Origin: an uncultured SAR86 cluster bacterium
GTDB taxonomy: Bacteria; Pseudomonadota; Gammaproteobacteria; Magnimaribacterales; AG-339-G14
Direction of reading: 5' to 3'
DNA length: 64,000 nucleotides
NCBI GenBank assembly: GCA_902563105.1
Contig: CACEVU010000004.1
Coordinates: 57,113 to 121,112, forward strand
Numbering within the stretch: the stretch's first letter is position 1; every line of letters starts with the position of its first letter. The translations under genes and the position numbers were made by a program. The notes below the pieces were generated by a model. That model ran no database searches. It saw only the letters and a list, made by a program, of their open reading frames with translations, and had not been told where the DNA came from. Below, in pieces: positions 16,649 through 25,491 of this stretch.

Positions 16649-17010
16649 GCTTGCAAATTAGATTCTATTTTTTCTAATAGTCTTTTAAAATCTACAGGTT
16701 TTGTATCAAAGTCGTCGGCTCCGCATTCTAAAGCTTTTTGTCTGTCGTGTTCCATGGCGTGAGCTGTTAAAGCAATAATTGGAATACTGGAAATCTCTGG
16801 ATCAGCTTTTGCTTTGGTTGTAGCTTCCCATCCATCAAGTACCGGAAGACCCATGTCCATTAAAACGATATCCGGATTTTCAGATTTCATTTTGTCCAGG
16901 CCTTCTTGGCCATCAAAAGCAAAAACAACTTCGAATTCTCTTCTAGTAAGCCTTCTGCCAAGCATATCTCGATTCATTTCGTTATCTTCAACGTAAAGAA
17001 TTTTTTTCAT
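16645..17010 (-). CDS. Single-domain response regulator (lone receiver)
   Basis: A 121-residue CheY-like receiver with no output domain. The acidic pocket is YVEDNEMN, the phosphorylated residue is Asp52 in VLMDMGLPVLDGW, and the conserved Thr and Lys occur in IIALTAHAM and FDTKPVDF. The sequence resembles receivers found in hybrid kinases and DivK-like relay proteins. AAGGAG precedes the ATG. It is the last gene of the minus-strand signalling operon, 11 nt after the GGDEF gene, and converges on the hybrid kinase gene. Confidence 0.92.
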   Translation of the reverse strand: MKKILYVEDNEMNRDMLGRRLTRREFEVVFAFDGQEGLDKMKSENPDIVLMDMGLPVLDGWEATTKAKADPEISSIPIIALTAHAMEHDRQKALECGADDFDTKPVDFKRLLEKIESNLQA

Positions 17011-17021
17011 AACAATCTCCT

Positions 17022-18476
17022 TCAGTCATAAATAAACTGATTTCTCCCACTTTCTTTTGCTTTATAAAGTCTTTCGTCTGCAAGGTTTACTAGATCTTCT
17101 TGATCTTTGACCTCAGAAGAAGTAATGACTCCTCCACTTATAGTAATATTTATTTTTGCATCTTGGAAGGGAATAGATAAATCAGTAACAGATTTTCTTA
17201 TCTTTTCACAATACTCCTTGAGATTTAAATCGCCTTGATTTTCTAAAATAGCTATAAATTCTTCTCCGCCAACCCTGCCAACAACATTTTCTTCGCAAGC
17301 TTCACTTAAAGTGTCAGCAACCTTCTTAAGAACTTCATCGCCTCCAGGATGACCATAGGTATCATTGATAGATTTGAAGAAATCAATGTCCATAGACAAT
17401 AATGCGAAATCATATTCCTTAGAGGCATCCAGTCTTTCAAAGCATTCTTCAATTTTATCGAAGACTACCTGCCTATTGAAAATACCTGTAAGTGGGCATG
17501 TAGTTGCTTTCAAATGCAGTTCTTTTAAAAGCTCTTGTTCTCTGGACCTAAAATATTTTGCCTCTAAACTTGCTATAGATTTGGCCATAAGAATTGTTCC
17601 ATTCAATGGCTTTGGCAAATAATCTGAAGCACCGAGTTTTATGCATTTTGCCGTACTATCAACATCGTTAAAGGCTGAAACCATAATGATAGGAAGCTCA
17701 TCTCTTTCGTGATCTTTTCTAAATTTCTTTAAAAGCTCTAACCCATTAATATCTGGCAACATTACATCAAGCAAAATAAGATCTGGTGCCTTTTTATCTA
17801 CCTCTTTGATTGCTGAAGTTCCATCGAGAGCAACTCTACATGAAAGTCCATTTTGGGATAATCTTCTCTCTAGGACTTCACAGTTTGTCTTATTGTCATC
17901 AACTATTAATACATCTGATCCCTTAAGATGTTCGTCAATTTCAAGACTATAATCAATGTCCCCTAGTGCTCTGAAAAGAGATTCAGCGTTTTGAATATGG
18001 CCTTGTTCAGCATCTTCGGCAGCATTTTCTTGAAGATCTCCTTTTATGAAATCTACAAAACGTTCAATTGCTGTCTCTGTTTCTCTAGATAAAGATAAAA
18101 TAGTATTGAGATCCTTGATGCATTCTTTGGAAAGATCTTCCTCAAAATCCTCCATGAGAATTTCACTATATCCAATTATCGCATTAAGAGGGGTTCTTAA
18201 ATTATGTCTCAATTCTGAGTATTCTTCTGAAGTTTTGGTTTTTTTATCCGAAGCAGTATTTTCTTTAAAAGCGTCTTCATACTGACTTAATAATTTTTCT
18301 TCTGCTTCTTTGATATGACTAATCTCTGAACTTATTTCCAGTTCATTCTCATTTGCATACTGCTCAACTAGGTCAATGTATTGTTCTATAGCTTCGGCAG
18401 GCGCAGAGAATTCTTGCTTAATTTGTGCTAGTAATATTTTTTCAGCACCTTTTGATGGTTTATCTAAGCCAGCCAC
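17022..18476 (-). CDS. DHp-receiver-GGDEF diguanylate cyclase without a kinase ATPase domain
   Basis: This predicted cyclic di-GMP synthase has an unusual order. A HisKA-type dimerisation domain (His91 in LRHNLRTPLNAIIGYSEIL) is followed by a receiver with Asp237 in LILLDVMLPDING, then a GGDEF domain with GGEEF at 403-407 and TGIFNRQVVFDKIE. No HATPase_c domain is present. The inhibitory RxxD site five residues before GGEEF is replaced by CEEN. I chose GTG 18476 as the start because it overlaps the EAL stop (TAGTG) and has AGAGGAA upstream. A longer frame reaches 18545. Its receiver may accept phosphate from the hybrid kinase nearby. Confidence 0.88.
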   Translation of the reverse strand: MAGLDKPSKGAEKILLAQIKQEFSAPAEAIEQYIDLVEQYANENELEISSEISHIKEAEEKLLSQYEDAFKENTASDKKTKTSEEYSELRHNLRTPLNAIIGYSEILMEDFEEDLSKECIKDLNTILSLSRETETAIERFVDFIKGDLQENAAEDAEQGHIQNAESLFRALGDIDYSLEIDEHLKGSDVLIVDDNKTNCEVLERRLSQNGLSCRVALDGTSAIKEVDKKAPDLILLDVMLPDINGLELLKKFRKDHERDELPIIMVSAFNDVDSTAKCIKLGASDYLPKPLNGTILMAKSIASLEAKYFRSREQELLKELHLKATTCPLTGIFNRQVVFDKIEECFERLDASKEYDFALLSMDIDFFKSINDTYGHPGGDEVLKKVADTLSEACEENVVGRVGGEEFIAILENQGDLNLKEYCEKIRKSVTDLSIPFQDAKINITISGGVITSSEVKDQEDLVNLADERLYKAKESGRNQFIYD

Positions 18477-19564
18477 TAAAATTCCTCTTTGAACTGTTCT
18501 AAAAATTGAGGCCTGTGATGGAAATAACCTTGTCCCTTTTGACAACCAAGTTTTGTAAAAGTTTCTTCTTCTTCTTTGGTTTCTATTCCTTCTGCCAACA
18601 TGCCCAGGTCCATATTCTTACAAATCGTTACTACGAATTTAACTAATTCTTGTGTATCTTCCCGAGATACTGTTTGAGAAAAGTTTTTATCCAGTTTCAC
18701 TAAAGTTATTGGTAAGTCTCTCAAGTAGCTTAAAGAGGAATAACCGGCTCCAAAATCATCCAAGGCAAGAGGAATTCCATGTTTTTGTAATTTTTCAAAA
18801 TATTCAGCAGCTCTTGTTCTGTCTTCAAGTTCAGCGGTTTCGGTAATTTCTAATCCTAGATCACCTGGATTCAAATCATTTTCTGAAACAAAATCTAAAA
18901 TAAGATTGCAAAAATTTTCTTGCATTGCTGTATAAGCTGATATGTTAAGAAAGACTGTAAAATCCAACTTCTTTTCTTTCTTGAAAACAAAAATCTCTTT
19001 TAGTTTTTGCATAGAAGCTATAACTACTAAAGAGAACAAACTTTCTCCTTCTATCAAAGGTATAAGTTCGTCATTAGGAATGATGTTACCTGCTTCATCT
19101 CTAAGTCTTAAAAGTGTTTCAACACTGACAAGGTCCCCTGTTTTTAAATCATATTGCTTTTGGTAAGCCATATCTATTCGATCATTTTCTAAACAAGCAA
19201 TGGTATTTTTTAAAGCATCAAGAGCTGCCTCTGATTGCGCGAGCACTTCAACGAGGAAAAAAGATTCTTCTTTATCTAGAGGAATTTCATGCACTCTCGA
19301 TCTTAATAAGAACTTTATTTTTCTTAAGGAAAGCTCCAAATCAGATTGAAAAGAAGAGCCAATGGCTTCAATTTTTTTTGCGGTTCCATGAGAAACGAAT
19401 GGTGTAATATTTATGTCTTCAATATTTGAGGTATCAAAAACATATTGAGATGATTTATTCATCCATTCGATGCCTGTATTTTTGCTTAAGATCAAATAAG
19501 GACTTGGATGATGTTGTAAAGACTTTATTAAATATTTGGCTTGTTGGTCTTCAATTATTGTCAT
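18476..19564 (-). CDS. EAL-domain cyclic di-GMP phosphodiesterase
   Basis: The 362-residue protein has a PAS-like N-terminal region (residues 15-90) and an EAL domain from about 125. The signature is ETL (Glu149-Thr-Leu) in VSVETLLRLRD, which keeps the metal-binding Glu. Other catalytic parts are present: Asn in FLNISAY, Glu in LGLEITETAE, the pair in LDDFGAGYSSL, Lys in LVKLDK, Glu in AEGIET and Gln in GQGYFHHRP. Activity is therefore likely. It overlaps the upstream gene by 14 nt and the cyclase gene by one base, giving tightly coupled synthesis of opposing enzymes. Confidence 0.92.
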   Translation of the reverse strand: MTIIEDQQAKYLIKSLQHHPSPYLILSKNTGIEWMNKSSQYVFDTSNIEDINITPFVSHGTAKKIEAIGSSFQSDLELSLRKIKFLLRSRVHEIPLDKEESFFLVEVLAQSEAALDALKNTIACLENDRIDMAYQKQYDLKTGDLVSVETLLRLRDEAGNIIPNDELIPLIEGESLFSLVVIASMQKLKEIFVFKKEKKLDFTVFLNISAYTAMQENFCNLILDFVSENDLNPGDLGLEITETAELEDRTRAAEYFEKLQKHGIPLALDDFGAGYSSLSYLRDLPITLVKLDKNFSQTVSREDTQELVKFVVTICKNMDLGMLAEGIETKEEEETFTKLGCQKGQGYFHHRPQFLEQFKEEF

Positions 19565-20018
19565 TTTCTATAAGCTCCTCTACAACCTCAACAAAACTAT
19601 CGTTAAATGTGTTTTTCATGAAAGACCAAAGTTTCAAATGATATTCTGAACGAAACAAAGTTTTAAATGATCTTTTGTAGTTTTCCCATTCTTCTTTATC
19701 TATCATTCCGATGCTGTATTGATAATGTTGGTTCTCTCTTGACCTTAACATTATGCTGAAATAAGACATATATTTAGCGTCTTCTTCAGGAGTCAATTCT
19801 TCATCATTTCTTAACTTTAATTTAATCTTTACCATGCTTTTTTTCATGCCTTCTAGAGCAATTTCTTGATGACTATCGGCAACGTTCTGCCGAGCATTTG
19901 CTCTTGCTACTCTATTTTGCTCTCTCATTTCTTGAATTAAGTAATAGATTGAGCCGATAGCTCCAATTGCAGCAAGTCCGCCCACAATGTTGCTAAGATG
20001 CTCTAATAAAAATCCCAT
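19551..20018 (-). CDS. Membrane-anchored helical protein of unknown function
   Basis: The 155-residue protein has one N-terminal helix (IVGGLAAIGAIGSIYYLI) and then a long charged helical body with RANARQNVADSHQEIALEG and a C-terminal acidic tail. Similar hypothetical proteins of this shape are common in marine proteobacteria, but I know no function. It is the first gene of the operon and overlaps the EAL gene by 14 nt. It may localise or tune the phosphodiesterase, which is inference. Confidence 0.7.
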   Translation of the reverse strand: MGFLLEHLSNIVGGLAAIGAIGSIYYLIQEMREQNRVARANARQNVADSHQEIALEGMKKSMVKIKLKLRNDEELTPEEDAKYMSYFSIMLRSRENQHYQYSIGMIDKEEWENYKRSFKTLFRSEYHLKLWSFMKNTFNDSFVEVVEELIENDNN

Positions 20019-20171
20019 GATAAAACTCAGTTGTTAAGAATAATATCTTTTGTAAGTTTTTTGAATTTATTTTTTTAGTTCCTAAAGTTCTCTAGTAATT
20101 TTGAAAAATTATATGGATGAAAAAAATAAAGAATGTAAAAATAGTTATTATCCTTTTAAAAATTTTAATCT

Positions 20172-20981
20172 ATGCTACGTGATCCAGTTCTCTCTATCAT
20201 TATCAGTACCTATAATCAGCCTAAATTGCTTAGACTCTGTCTCGAAAGTTATAGAAATCAAACAAAGAAAAATTTCGAAATCATTATTGCAGATGACGGA
20301 TCAACGATTGATACCAAAGAAACTATAGAGGCCTTTTCGGATATTGTTACAAAACATGTATGGCATCCTGATAATGGATTTCAGAAAACCAAAATCTTAA
20401 ATAAAGCTATTTTTGAATCAAAATCGAATTATCTATTGTTCACTGACGGTGATTGTGTAGCTCCAAAAAACCTTGTTGATGTGCATCTTAAAAGCAGAGA
20501 AGAAAACGTTTTCTTATCAGGTTCTTACTATAAACTTGAGAAGGAATCGTCTAAAAAGATAACAAAGGAGTTGATAAATAAAAATCTGTTTAAATATAAA
20601 ACACTAATCAAGCTGGGTCATAAGATAAAGTTTAAGGCAGTGAAATTTGTTGCTCCCTTAAGTTTAAGAAAACTGCTAGACAAAATTACGCCGACAAAGG
20701 CAACTTGGAATGGGCACTGTAGCTCAGGATGGAAAAAAGATTTAATAAAAGTTAACGGTTTTGATGAAAGGATGGTTTATGGAGGTGAAGATAGAGAGCT
20801 TGGAGAAAGACTTGAAAATTTAGGAGTAAGAGGAAAACAAATTAGACATCAATCTTGTATGATTCACCTTTATCACAAGCAAGGCTATATCACTGATGAG
20901 GGCGTAAGATTTAATGAGAATATTAGAGAGGAAGTAAAAAAAAATAAGTCTGTTTGGACAAATTTCGGTCTAGAAAAATAA
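20172..20981 (+). CDS. Family 2 glycosyltransferase
   Basis: A GT-A fold glycosyltransferase of 269 residues. The donor-binding start LSIIISTYNQPKLLRLCLES, the Asp-Asp of IIADDGST and the metal motif FTDGDC (DxD) are clear. A galactosyltransferase-type C-terminal motif follows in WKKDLIKVNGFDERMVYGGE with EDRELGERL as the likely base region. No membrane helix is seen. Envelope polysaccharide or lipid glycosylation is likely, but the sugar is unknown. It is flanked by minus-strand genes, and the 153-nt gap upstream holds nothing I can name beyond AT-rich promoter-like sequence. Confidence 0.88.
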   Translation: MLRDPVLSIIISTYNQPKLLRLCLESYRNQTKKNFEIIIADDGSTIDTKETIEAFSDIVTKHVWHPDNGFQKTKILNKAIFESKSNYLLFTDGDCVAPKNLVDVHLKSREENVFLSGSYYKLEKESSKKITKELINKNLFKYKTLIKLGHKIKFKAVKFVAPLSLRKLLDKITPTKATWNGHCSSGWKKDLIKVNGFDERMVYGGEDRELGERLENLGVRGKQIRHQSCMIHLYHKQGYITDEGVRFNENIREEVKKNKSVWTNFGLEK

Positions 20982-20992
20982 CTATTAATATT

Positions 20993-21676
20993 TTAGAAGA
21001 TAAAAGGAATCAGCCGAGCCCTCACCTTTTTACAATAATCTTCATATCCTTCTAAATCATTAAGAAGAGTTTTTTCTTCAATAATGATCCTTGATCTCAA
21101 AGCTATTACTAGAAATATCAAGCTAAGTAAGAGTGATAAATAAGTTCCTAACCAAATATTTACCCCAGTTATAAAAAAAATAAAACCGGTATACATTGGA
21201 TGTCTTACCATGGAATAAATACCAGTATCTATAACTTTCTGACCCCTCTCTTCTTGAATGTTGACAGTGGTTTCTGCAAACTCATTTGCATTCATTGAAG
21301 CCATGACCAAAAGCATTCCAATAATATAAATAGCCAAGCCAATATTTTTTATATTGCCTTCAAAACTAGACGAAAGGTTTAAATGAAAAATATCTATTGG
21401 CCCCAAAGAAAGTCCTACAATAATTGCAGAAAACATCAAAGCAGTTGCCAGTCTGTCTTCTTTAGGCTGAGTCTTTGAATCATAATTCATTCGAGCTTTT
21501 ATACTTTCTGGTTTGACAATGAGCAAATATACGGAAGCCAAAATAGTTATTAAAAAGTGAATAGTTAGAAACAAAAATGCATCTGACCAATTTAGGGTTA
21601 AGGCAGGTAAATATAAAAAAATACCCAACAATATGGTTTGAAAAAGTATCCCAAAGAAAGTTTTTACCCACAGCAT
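20993..21676 (-). CDS. Isoprenylcysteine/phospholipid methyltransferase-like membrane protein
   Basis: The protein has five or six membrane helices and a C-terminal methyltransferase signature of the ICMT/PEMT family: GIYSMVRHPMYTGFIFF followed by EEKTLLNDLEGYEDYCKKV. The preceding helix has IGMLLVMASM and the loop ETTVNIQEERGQKV. Members methylate lipids or small hydrophobic molecules using SAM; the substrate is unknown. I chose ATG 21676 because AGGAG stands eight bases before it, rather than the in-frame start at 21703. It follows the alpha/beta hydrolase gene by 37 nt. Confidence 0.8.
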   Translation of the reverse strand: MLWVKTFFGILFQTILLGIFLYLPALTLNWSDAFLFLTIHFLITILASVYLLIVKPESIKARMNYDSKTQPKEDRLATALMFSAIIVGLSLGPIDIFHLNLSSSFEGNIKNIGLAIYIIGMLLVMASMNANEFAETTVNIQEERGQKVIDTGIYSMVRHPMYTGFIFFITGVNIWLGTYLSLLLSLIFLVIALRSRIIIEEKTLLNDLEGYEDYCKKVRARLIPFIF

Positions 21677-21713
21677 ATTTGTTCTCCTAAAGCATGTTAA
21701 CAAATATTTTTCG

Positions 21714-22550
21714 TTAGTTGTTTTTAACTAAAAACTTTTCAACTGCGTTTGAAAAAATATCGTTTTTATCGCCTGCTACCATGTGTGCTGCATTGCTAAT
21801 TTCTTCAAATTCTGCGTGAGAAACTACTGTTAGGAAATAATCTTTATCTTCTTCTGTTAATACATCACTGAGTCCGCCCCTTATTAACAACGTAGGAATA
21901 TTTAAAAAATTAGCAGCTTTTTCCAAATGACCAAAATATTCTTTTATATCTTGGCCTTGTCTGCCTTGGAGGAATTTTGGGTCCCAATGCCAGTAAAACC
22001 TGTCATCCTTTTTTCTTAGGTTTTTATGCAATCCACTTAAATCTTTTGGTTTTTCTCTATGAGGCAAAAAGTCAGATATATAATCCGCTGCTTCTTCCAA
22101 GGATGAAAATCCATTTTGGGCAGATCTCATAAATTCTACAATTCTATCCGAACCATCTTGATTAGGATAAATGCCTATATCTACCATCGTAAGCGATTTG
22201 CATAAACTTGAATAATCCGGATCTCCAGCCAAAGATAAGGATGTCATTCCTCCAAGGGAAGCGCCAACCAAATTTGCAGGCTTATCATAATGTTTAATGA
22301 TGGAGATTAAATCTTTTTTATGATCATGAATCTTGTAGTCTCCTGTTTCTGACCAAAAACTGTCTCCATGCCCTCTGAGGTCGTAAGTAATAACGTGAAA
22401 GCCTTTTTTTGAAATATTTTCTGCTGCATTGTCCCAAGCAAATCTTGTCTGACCTCCACCATGCAAAAAAATTACTAGAGGATCGGATTCTGCACCATAA
22501 ATAGATCCAGCAATATCATTACCTTCAAAATTTTTGAAAATTTTAAACAT
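21714..22550 (-). CDS. Alpha/beta hydrolase
   Basis: A 278-residue serine hydrolase. The oxyanion segment is VIFLHGGGQTRFAW, the nucleophile is Ser98 in LVGASLGGMTS, and the catalytic His is probably in ISNAAHMVAGDKND. The acid is likely the Asp of IRGGLSDVLTEED. YDLRGHGDS is typical of esterases and haloperoxidase-like members. It lies seven bases after the nitroreductase gene in a run that includes a Baeyer-Villiger monooxygenase. Such hydrolases often cleave the resulting ester or lactone, so this role is a reasonable guess. Confidence 0.88.
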   Translation of the reverse strand: MFKIFKNFEGNDIAGSIYGAESDPLVIFLHGGGQTRFAWDNAAENISKKGFHVITYDLRGHGDSFWSETGDYKIHDHKKDLISIIKHYDKPANLVGASLGGMTSLSLAGDPDYSSLCKSLTMVDIGIYPNQDGSDRIVEFMRSAQNGFSSLEEAADYISDFLPHREKPKDLSGLHKNLRKKDDRFYWHWDPKFLQGRQGQDIKEYFGHLEKAANFLNIPTLLIRGGLSDVLTEEDKDYFLTVVSHAEFEEISNAAHMVAGDKNDIFSNAVEKFLVKNN

Positions 22551-22557
22551 CTATGAG

Positions 22558-23118
22558 CTAGATCCATTGGGTTACAAATTCAGAGGTTTCCATTTCAGGA
22601 ATCTTTTTTTGTTTTCCAGAAGCTGTGCCTACGTAAAGATATCCGATTACTTTTTGATTTTCTTTTAATTCGAGATACTTCGAAATTTTTTCATTAAGAG
22701 CAAAAACTCCGGTTCTCCACATGCCAGCGTAATTTAGAGCATTTAATGCAAGTAGTATATTTTCCGCAGCGGCCGCAGTAGAGAGCATTTGTTCTATTTC
22801 AGGAACTTTTGGATGCGTCTTGATTTCAGAAATTAGAATGACAATCATTGGTGCACGAAAAGGTGCCTCTCTATATTTTTGCAATGTCTCATCGGTAACA
22901 TCCTCAATATTGTCCTTAGCAAAATCTACAAAAATGGATGAAAGTTTTTCTAGACCCTTGCCTGTTACTTGGATAAATCTTGAGGGTCTTTGCCAAGCAT
23001 GATCGGGCGCCCTAAGAGCTGCCTGATAAATTAGTTCCATTTCTTTTTCAGTAGGATGGGGTTCAGACAATTCTCTTGGAGAATTTCTATTGAGAATATT
23101 ATTTAATGCTTCATTCAT
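22558..23118 (-). CDS. Nitroreductase family protein (YdjA-like)
   Basis: A 186-residue FMN-dependent oxidoreductase. The family start is present as LNRNSPRELSEPHPTEKEM, and FMN contacts lie in ALRAPDHAWQRPSRFIQV. The flavin-binding middle (STAAAAENILLALNALNYAG) and end (VIGYLYVGTASGKQKKIPE) fit the short YdjA subgroup. The natural substrate is unknown. It lies between the hydrolase and a MAPEG gene with gaps of seven and eight bases, so it is part of the same transcript. Confidence 0.9.
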   Translation of the reverse strand: MNEALNNILNRNSPRELSEPHPTEKEMELIYQAALRAPDHAWQRPSRFIQVTGKGLEKLSSIFVDFAKDNIEDVTDETLQKYREAPFRAPMIVILISEIKTHPKVPEIEQMLSTAAAAENILLALNALNYAGMWRTGVFALNEKISKYLELKENQKVIGYLYVGTASGKQKKIPEMETSEFVTQWI

Positions 23119-23126
23119 TTTTAGAA

Positions 23127-23540
23127 TTAAATATTTAAGCCGAAGATATTAGATAGCAGCCATGGGCCTGAAATAATCATTGCCCAAACAGCCTGAATTA
23201 ATATTACTATCCAAGAAAATAAAATTCCCATCTGTCTAAAAATTATATTTCCCCCTCCAATCAGAGTGTAAGCATGAGAAATTCTAGATAAAACAAATAA
23301 GTCTCCTAGAATTAAGACTGCTAGATCAGGTATTTGACCGATGATTTCAAGAGCAAACGATAAAGCTAAAAAAAGAAGAGCATATTCAATAAAATTTCCA
23401 TGCGCTCTTTGAGCAGAAAGTAATTCTTCGCTATCTCCAGTGCCTAGGCTTATTTGTGTTTTGAGTCTTTGTCTGACAGTAAGTAAAGACAAGATTATTG
23501 CAAAGAAGCCAAGCACTCCTGCATAAAATAAACTTATCAT
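23127..23540 (-). CDS. MAPEG family membrane protein
   Basis: A 137-residue four-helix protein of the membrane-associated eicosanoid and glutathione metabolism family. The signature RAHGNFIEYALLFL, with the conserved Arg, Asn and Glu, lies in helix 2, and LSRISHAYTL follows. Members form trimers, and some conjugate glutathione to lipid electrophiles. A second MAPEG gene lies at 46086-46484. The gap to the monooxygenase gene is six bases. Confidence 0.88.
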   Translation of the reverse strand: MISLFYAGVLGFFAIILSLLTVRQRLKTQISLGTGDSEELLSAQRAHGNFIEYALLFLALSFALEIIGQIPDLAVLILGDLFVLSRISHAYTLIGGGNIIFRQMGILFSWIVILIQAVWAMIISGPWLLSNIFGLNI

Positions 23541-23546
23541 TAAAAT

Positions 23547-25454
23547 TTAATTATAGTTATTGCTACTGAGTTCAAGGCCTTTGAGATCCCCTTTATCACG
23601 CCATTTTTTCATAAGTTTGAAAAAATTCAGAGCTCCTCCGCCGTAAGGATTGTTCTGTGGAGCCTGCATGGGCTTACCTTCATTATTGTAATAACCTGGG
23701 GTGCAACTTTCTTGAAAACTCAACATGTCTCGTGAGTTGTCTATAATAGTTTTTACCCAATTTTCCTCACCTTCTTTTGAAGCCTCAACTAGAGACATAT
23801 TCTGTTCTCTCATGGATTTTAAAATATATGCAAGGTGGATACTCTGTTCATCGAGAGAGTGCGTATAGTTTGCTGTGAAGCCAGCTTGTTGAGGGCCAAA
23901 GAAAAAACTATTTGGGAATCCGCGGCTATGCATGCCGTGCATAGTTGAAAGACCATCTTTCCATTTATCCATTATTGAAAGACCTTTTCTGCCATAAATT
24001 TCATAACCACTCCTTCTGGTGTAATCAGTTCCCACCTCAAAGCCTGTAGCAAATATAATGCAATCAACTTCATATTCTTTGCCGTCGAAGAAAATACCCT
24101 TTTCAGTGATTTTATCTAGACCCCTACCTTGAGTATCAACCAAAGTCACATTTTCACGATTGTAAGTATCTAAGTATTCATCGTGGAAACATGGGCGTTT
24201 GCAAAACTGTCGGTAATAAGGCTTTAAAGATTCTGCTACGTTTGGATCTTTTACAATCTCTTCAGCTCTGGCTCTGATTTGCTCCATTTTTGCAAAATCT
24301 ACCATTTCAACTTTATTCGAAATGTTTTCTTTCCCAACAAAATTCATGAATTTATCGGCCATATATGGCTTAAGGCCTTTTTTATAAAAATCTTTATTCA
24401 ATGGCGCAAGTAATGCCCATAAAGCCATTCTGAGTTTAGATGGACCCGATGCCCTAAATGCTGACAATATGGTTCTGAAAATTTCAGTCCAGCCGTCATT
24501 TACTAAATCTTCCCCGCTGAATTCTCCTGCTAAAAATCCTTCAAAGTTAGCCCTTCTTTTTTCATGCCATCCTGACTTCATAGAAGCAAACCAGTCTTCA
24601 TCGGTTTCTTTATTTGCTCTCACATCTATTGATGAAGGAGTTCTTTGGAAAACAAAAAATTCTTTTGCTGAAGCGCCTAAATGAGGTATACATTGAACAG
24701 CTGTAGCTCCTGTTCCTATGATTGCCACCTTTTTATCTTTTAGATTTTCAAGATTTCCATGAGATGAACCTCCGGTATATTCATAGTCCCATCTGCTCGT
24801 ATGGAAAGTATGTCCTTTATAGCTGTTAATTCCCTCAATTGCTGGAAGTTTTGGTCTGTTTAACGGGCCGTTTGAATGAACCACAAAGTTTGCAGTAATT
24901 TTATCCCCTTTGTTGGTAAAGATTTCCCACAAACCAGAATCATCAGACCATTTTGTTTCTGTTACCTCAGTTTGAAGAATGGAATTTTCATAAAGGTTAT
25001 ATTTTTCTGCAATAACTCCGCAATATTCCAAAGTTTCAGGAGCATTTGTGTATTTTCTCTTGGGTATAAAGCCTGTTTCTTCTAATAATGGAAAATAAAT
25101 ATAGGATTCTATATCACAGGAAGCCCCAGGATATCTATTCCAATACCAAGTACCTCCGAAATCTCCCCCTTTTTCAATGATTTTGAAATCGTCAAAACCG
25201 GCTTCTCTTAGTCTTGCTGCAGCAAGCATGCCGCCAAACCCTCCGCCAATTATCGCTATTTCGGTATGAACTTTTTGAGAATTTCTTTCTATTTTTTTTT
25301 CGATATAAGGATCATCTACAAAGTAGGAAAACTCGCCCTTAACTTCTTTATACTGTTCGTTGCCGTCTGCTCTGACTCGTTTATCTCTTTCTTCTTTATA
25401 TTTTTCCCTTAATTTATCTGGGTCAAAATCGAAATTTTCTATATTTGCAGCCAT
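23547..25454 (-). CDS. Baeyer-Villiger flavin monooxygenase
   Basis: This FAD and NADPH enzyme inserts oxygen next to ketones to form esters or lactones. The FAD fold is IAIIGGGFGGMLAAARLREA, and the NADPH fold is KKVAIIGTGATAVQCIPHL. The fingerprint is YKGHTFHTSRWDY, which fits FxGxxxHxxxW(P/D) with Tyr for the first Phe. The FAD loop GGTWYWNRYPGASCDIESY and the ATG stretch CIIFATGFEVGTDY are typical of the cyclohexanone and phenylacetone monooxygenase group. At 635 residues it has an N-terminal extension of about 60 residues. The substrate is unknown; neighbours suggest lipid or steroid-like ketones. Confidence 0.92.
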   Translation of the reverse strand: MAANIENFDFDPDKLREKYKEERDKRVRADGNEQYKEVKGEFSYFVDDPYIEKKIERNSQKVHTEIAIIGGGFGGMLAAARLREAGFDDFKIIEKGGDFGGTWYWNRYPGASCDIESYIYFPLLEETGFIPKRKYTNAPETLEYCGVIAEKYNLYENSILQTEVTETKWSDDSGLWEIFTNKGDKITANFVVHSNGPLNRPKLPAIEGINSYKGHTFHTSRWDYEYTGGSSHGNLENLKDKKVAIIGTGATAVQCIPHLGASAKEFFVFQRTPSSIDVRANKETDEDWFASMKSGWHEKRRANFEGFLAGEFSGEDLVNDGWTEIFRTILSAFRASGPSKLRMALWALLAPLNKDFYKKGLKPYMADKFMNFVGKENISNKVEMVDFAKMEQIRARAEEIVKDPNVAESLKPYYRQFCKRPCFHDEYLDTYNRENVTLVDTQGRGLDKITEKGIFFDGKEYEVDCIIFATGFEVGTDYTRRSGYEIYGRKGLSIMDKWKDGLSTMHGMHSRGFPNSFFFGPQQAGFTANYTHSLDEQSIHLAYILKSMREQNMSLVEASKEGEENWVKTIIDNSRDMLSFQESCTPGYYNNEGKPMQAPQNNPYGGGALNFFKLMKKWRDKGDLKGLELSSNNYN

Positions 25455-25491
25455 GTTTGTATTTTCCTTAAATTTAAAGAAAAAATATATC

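Noticed and set aside
20101..20328. Plus-strand frame of 75 codons before and into the glycosyltransferase
   Set aside because: It overlaps the glycosyltransferase start in another frame and has no ribosome site or family likeness.
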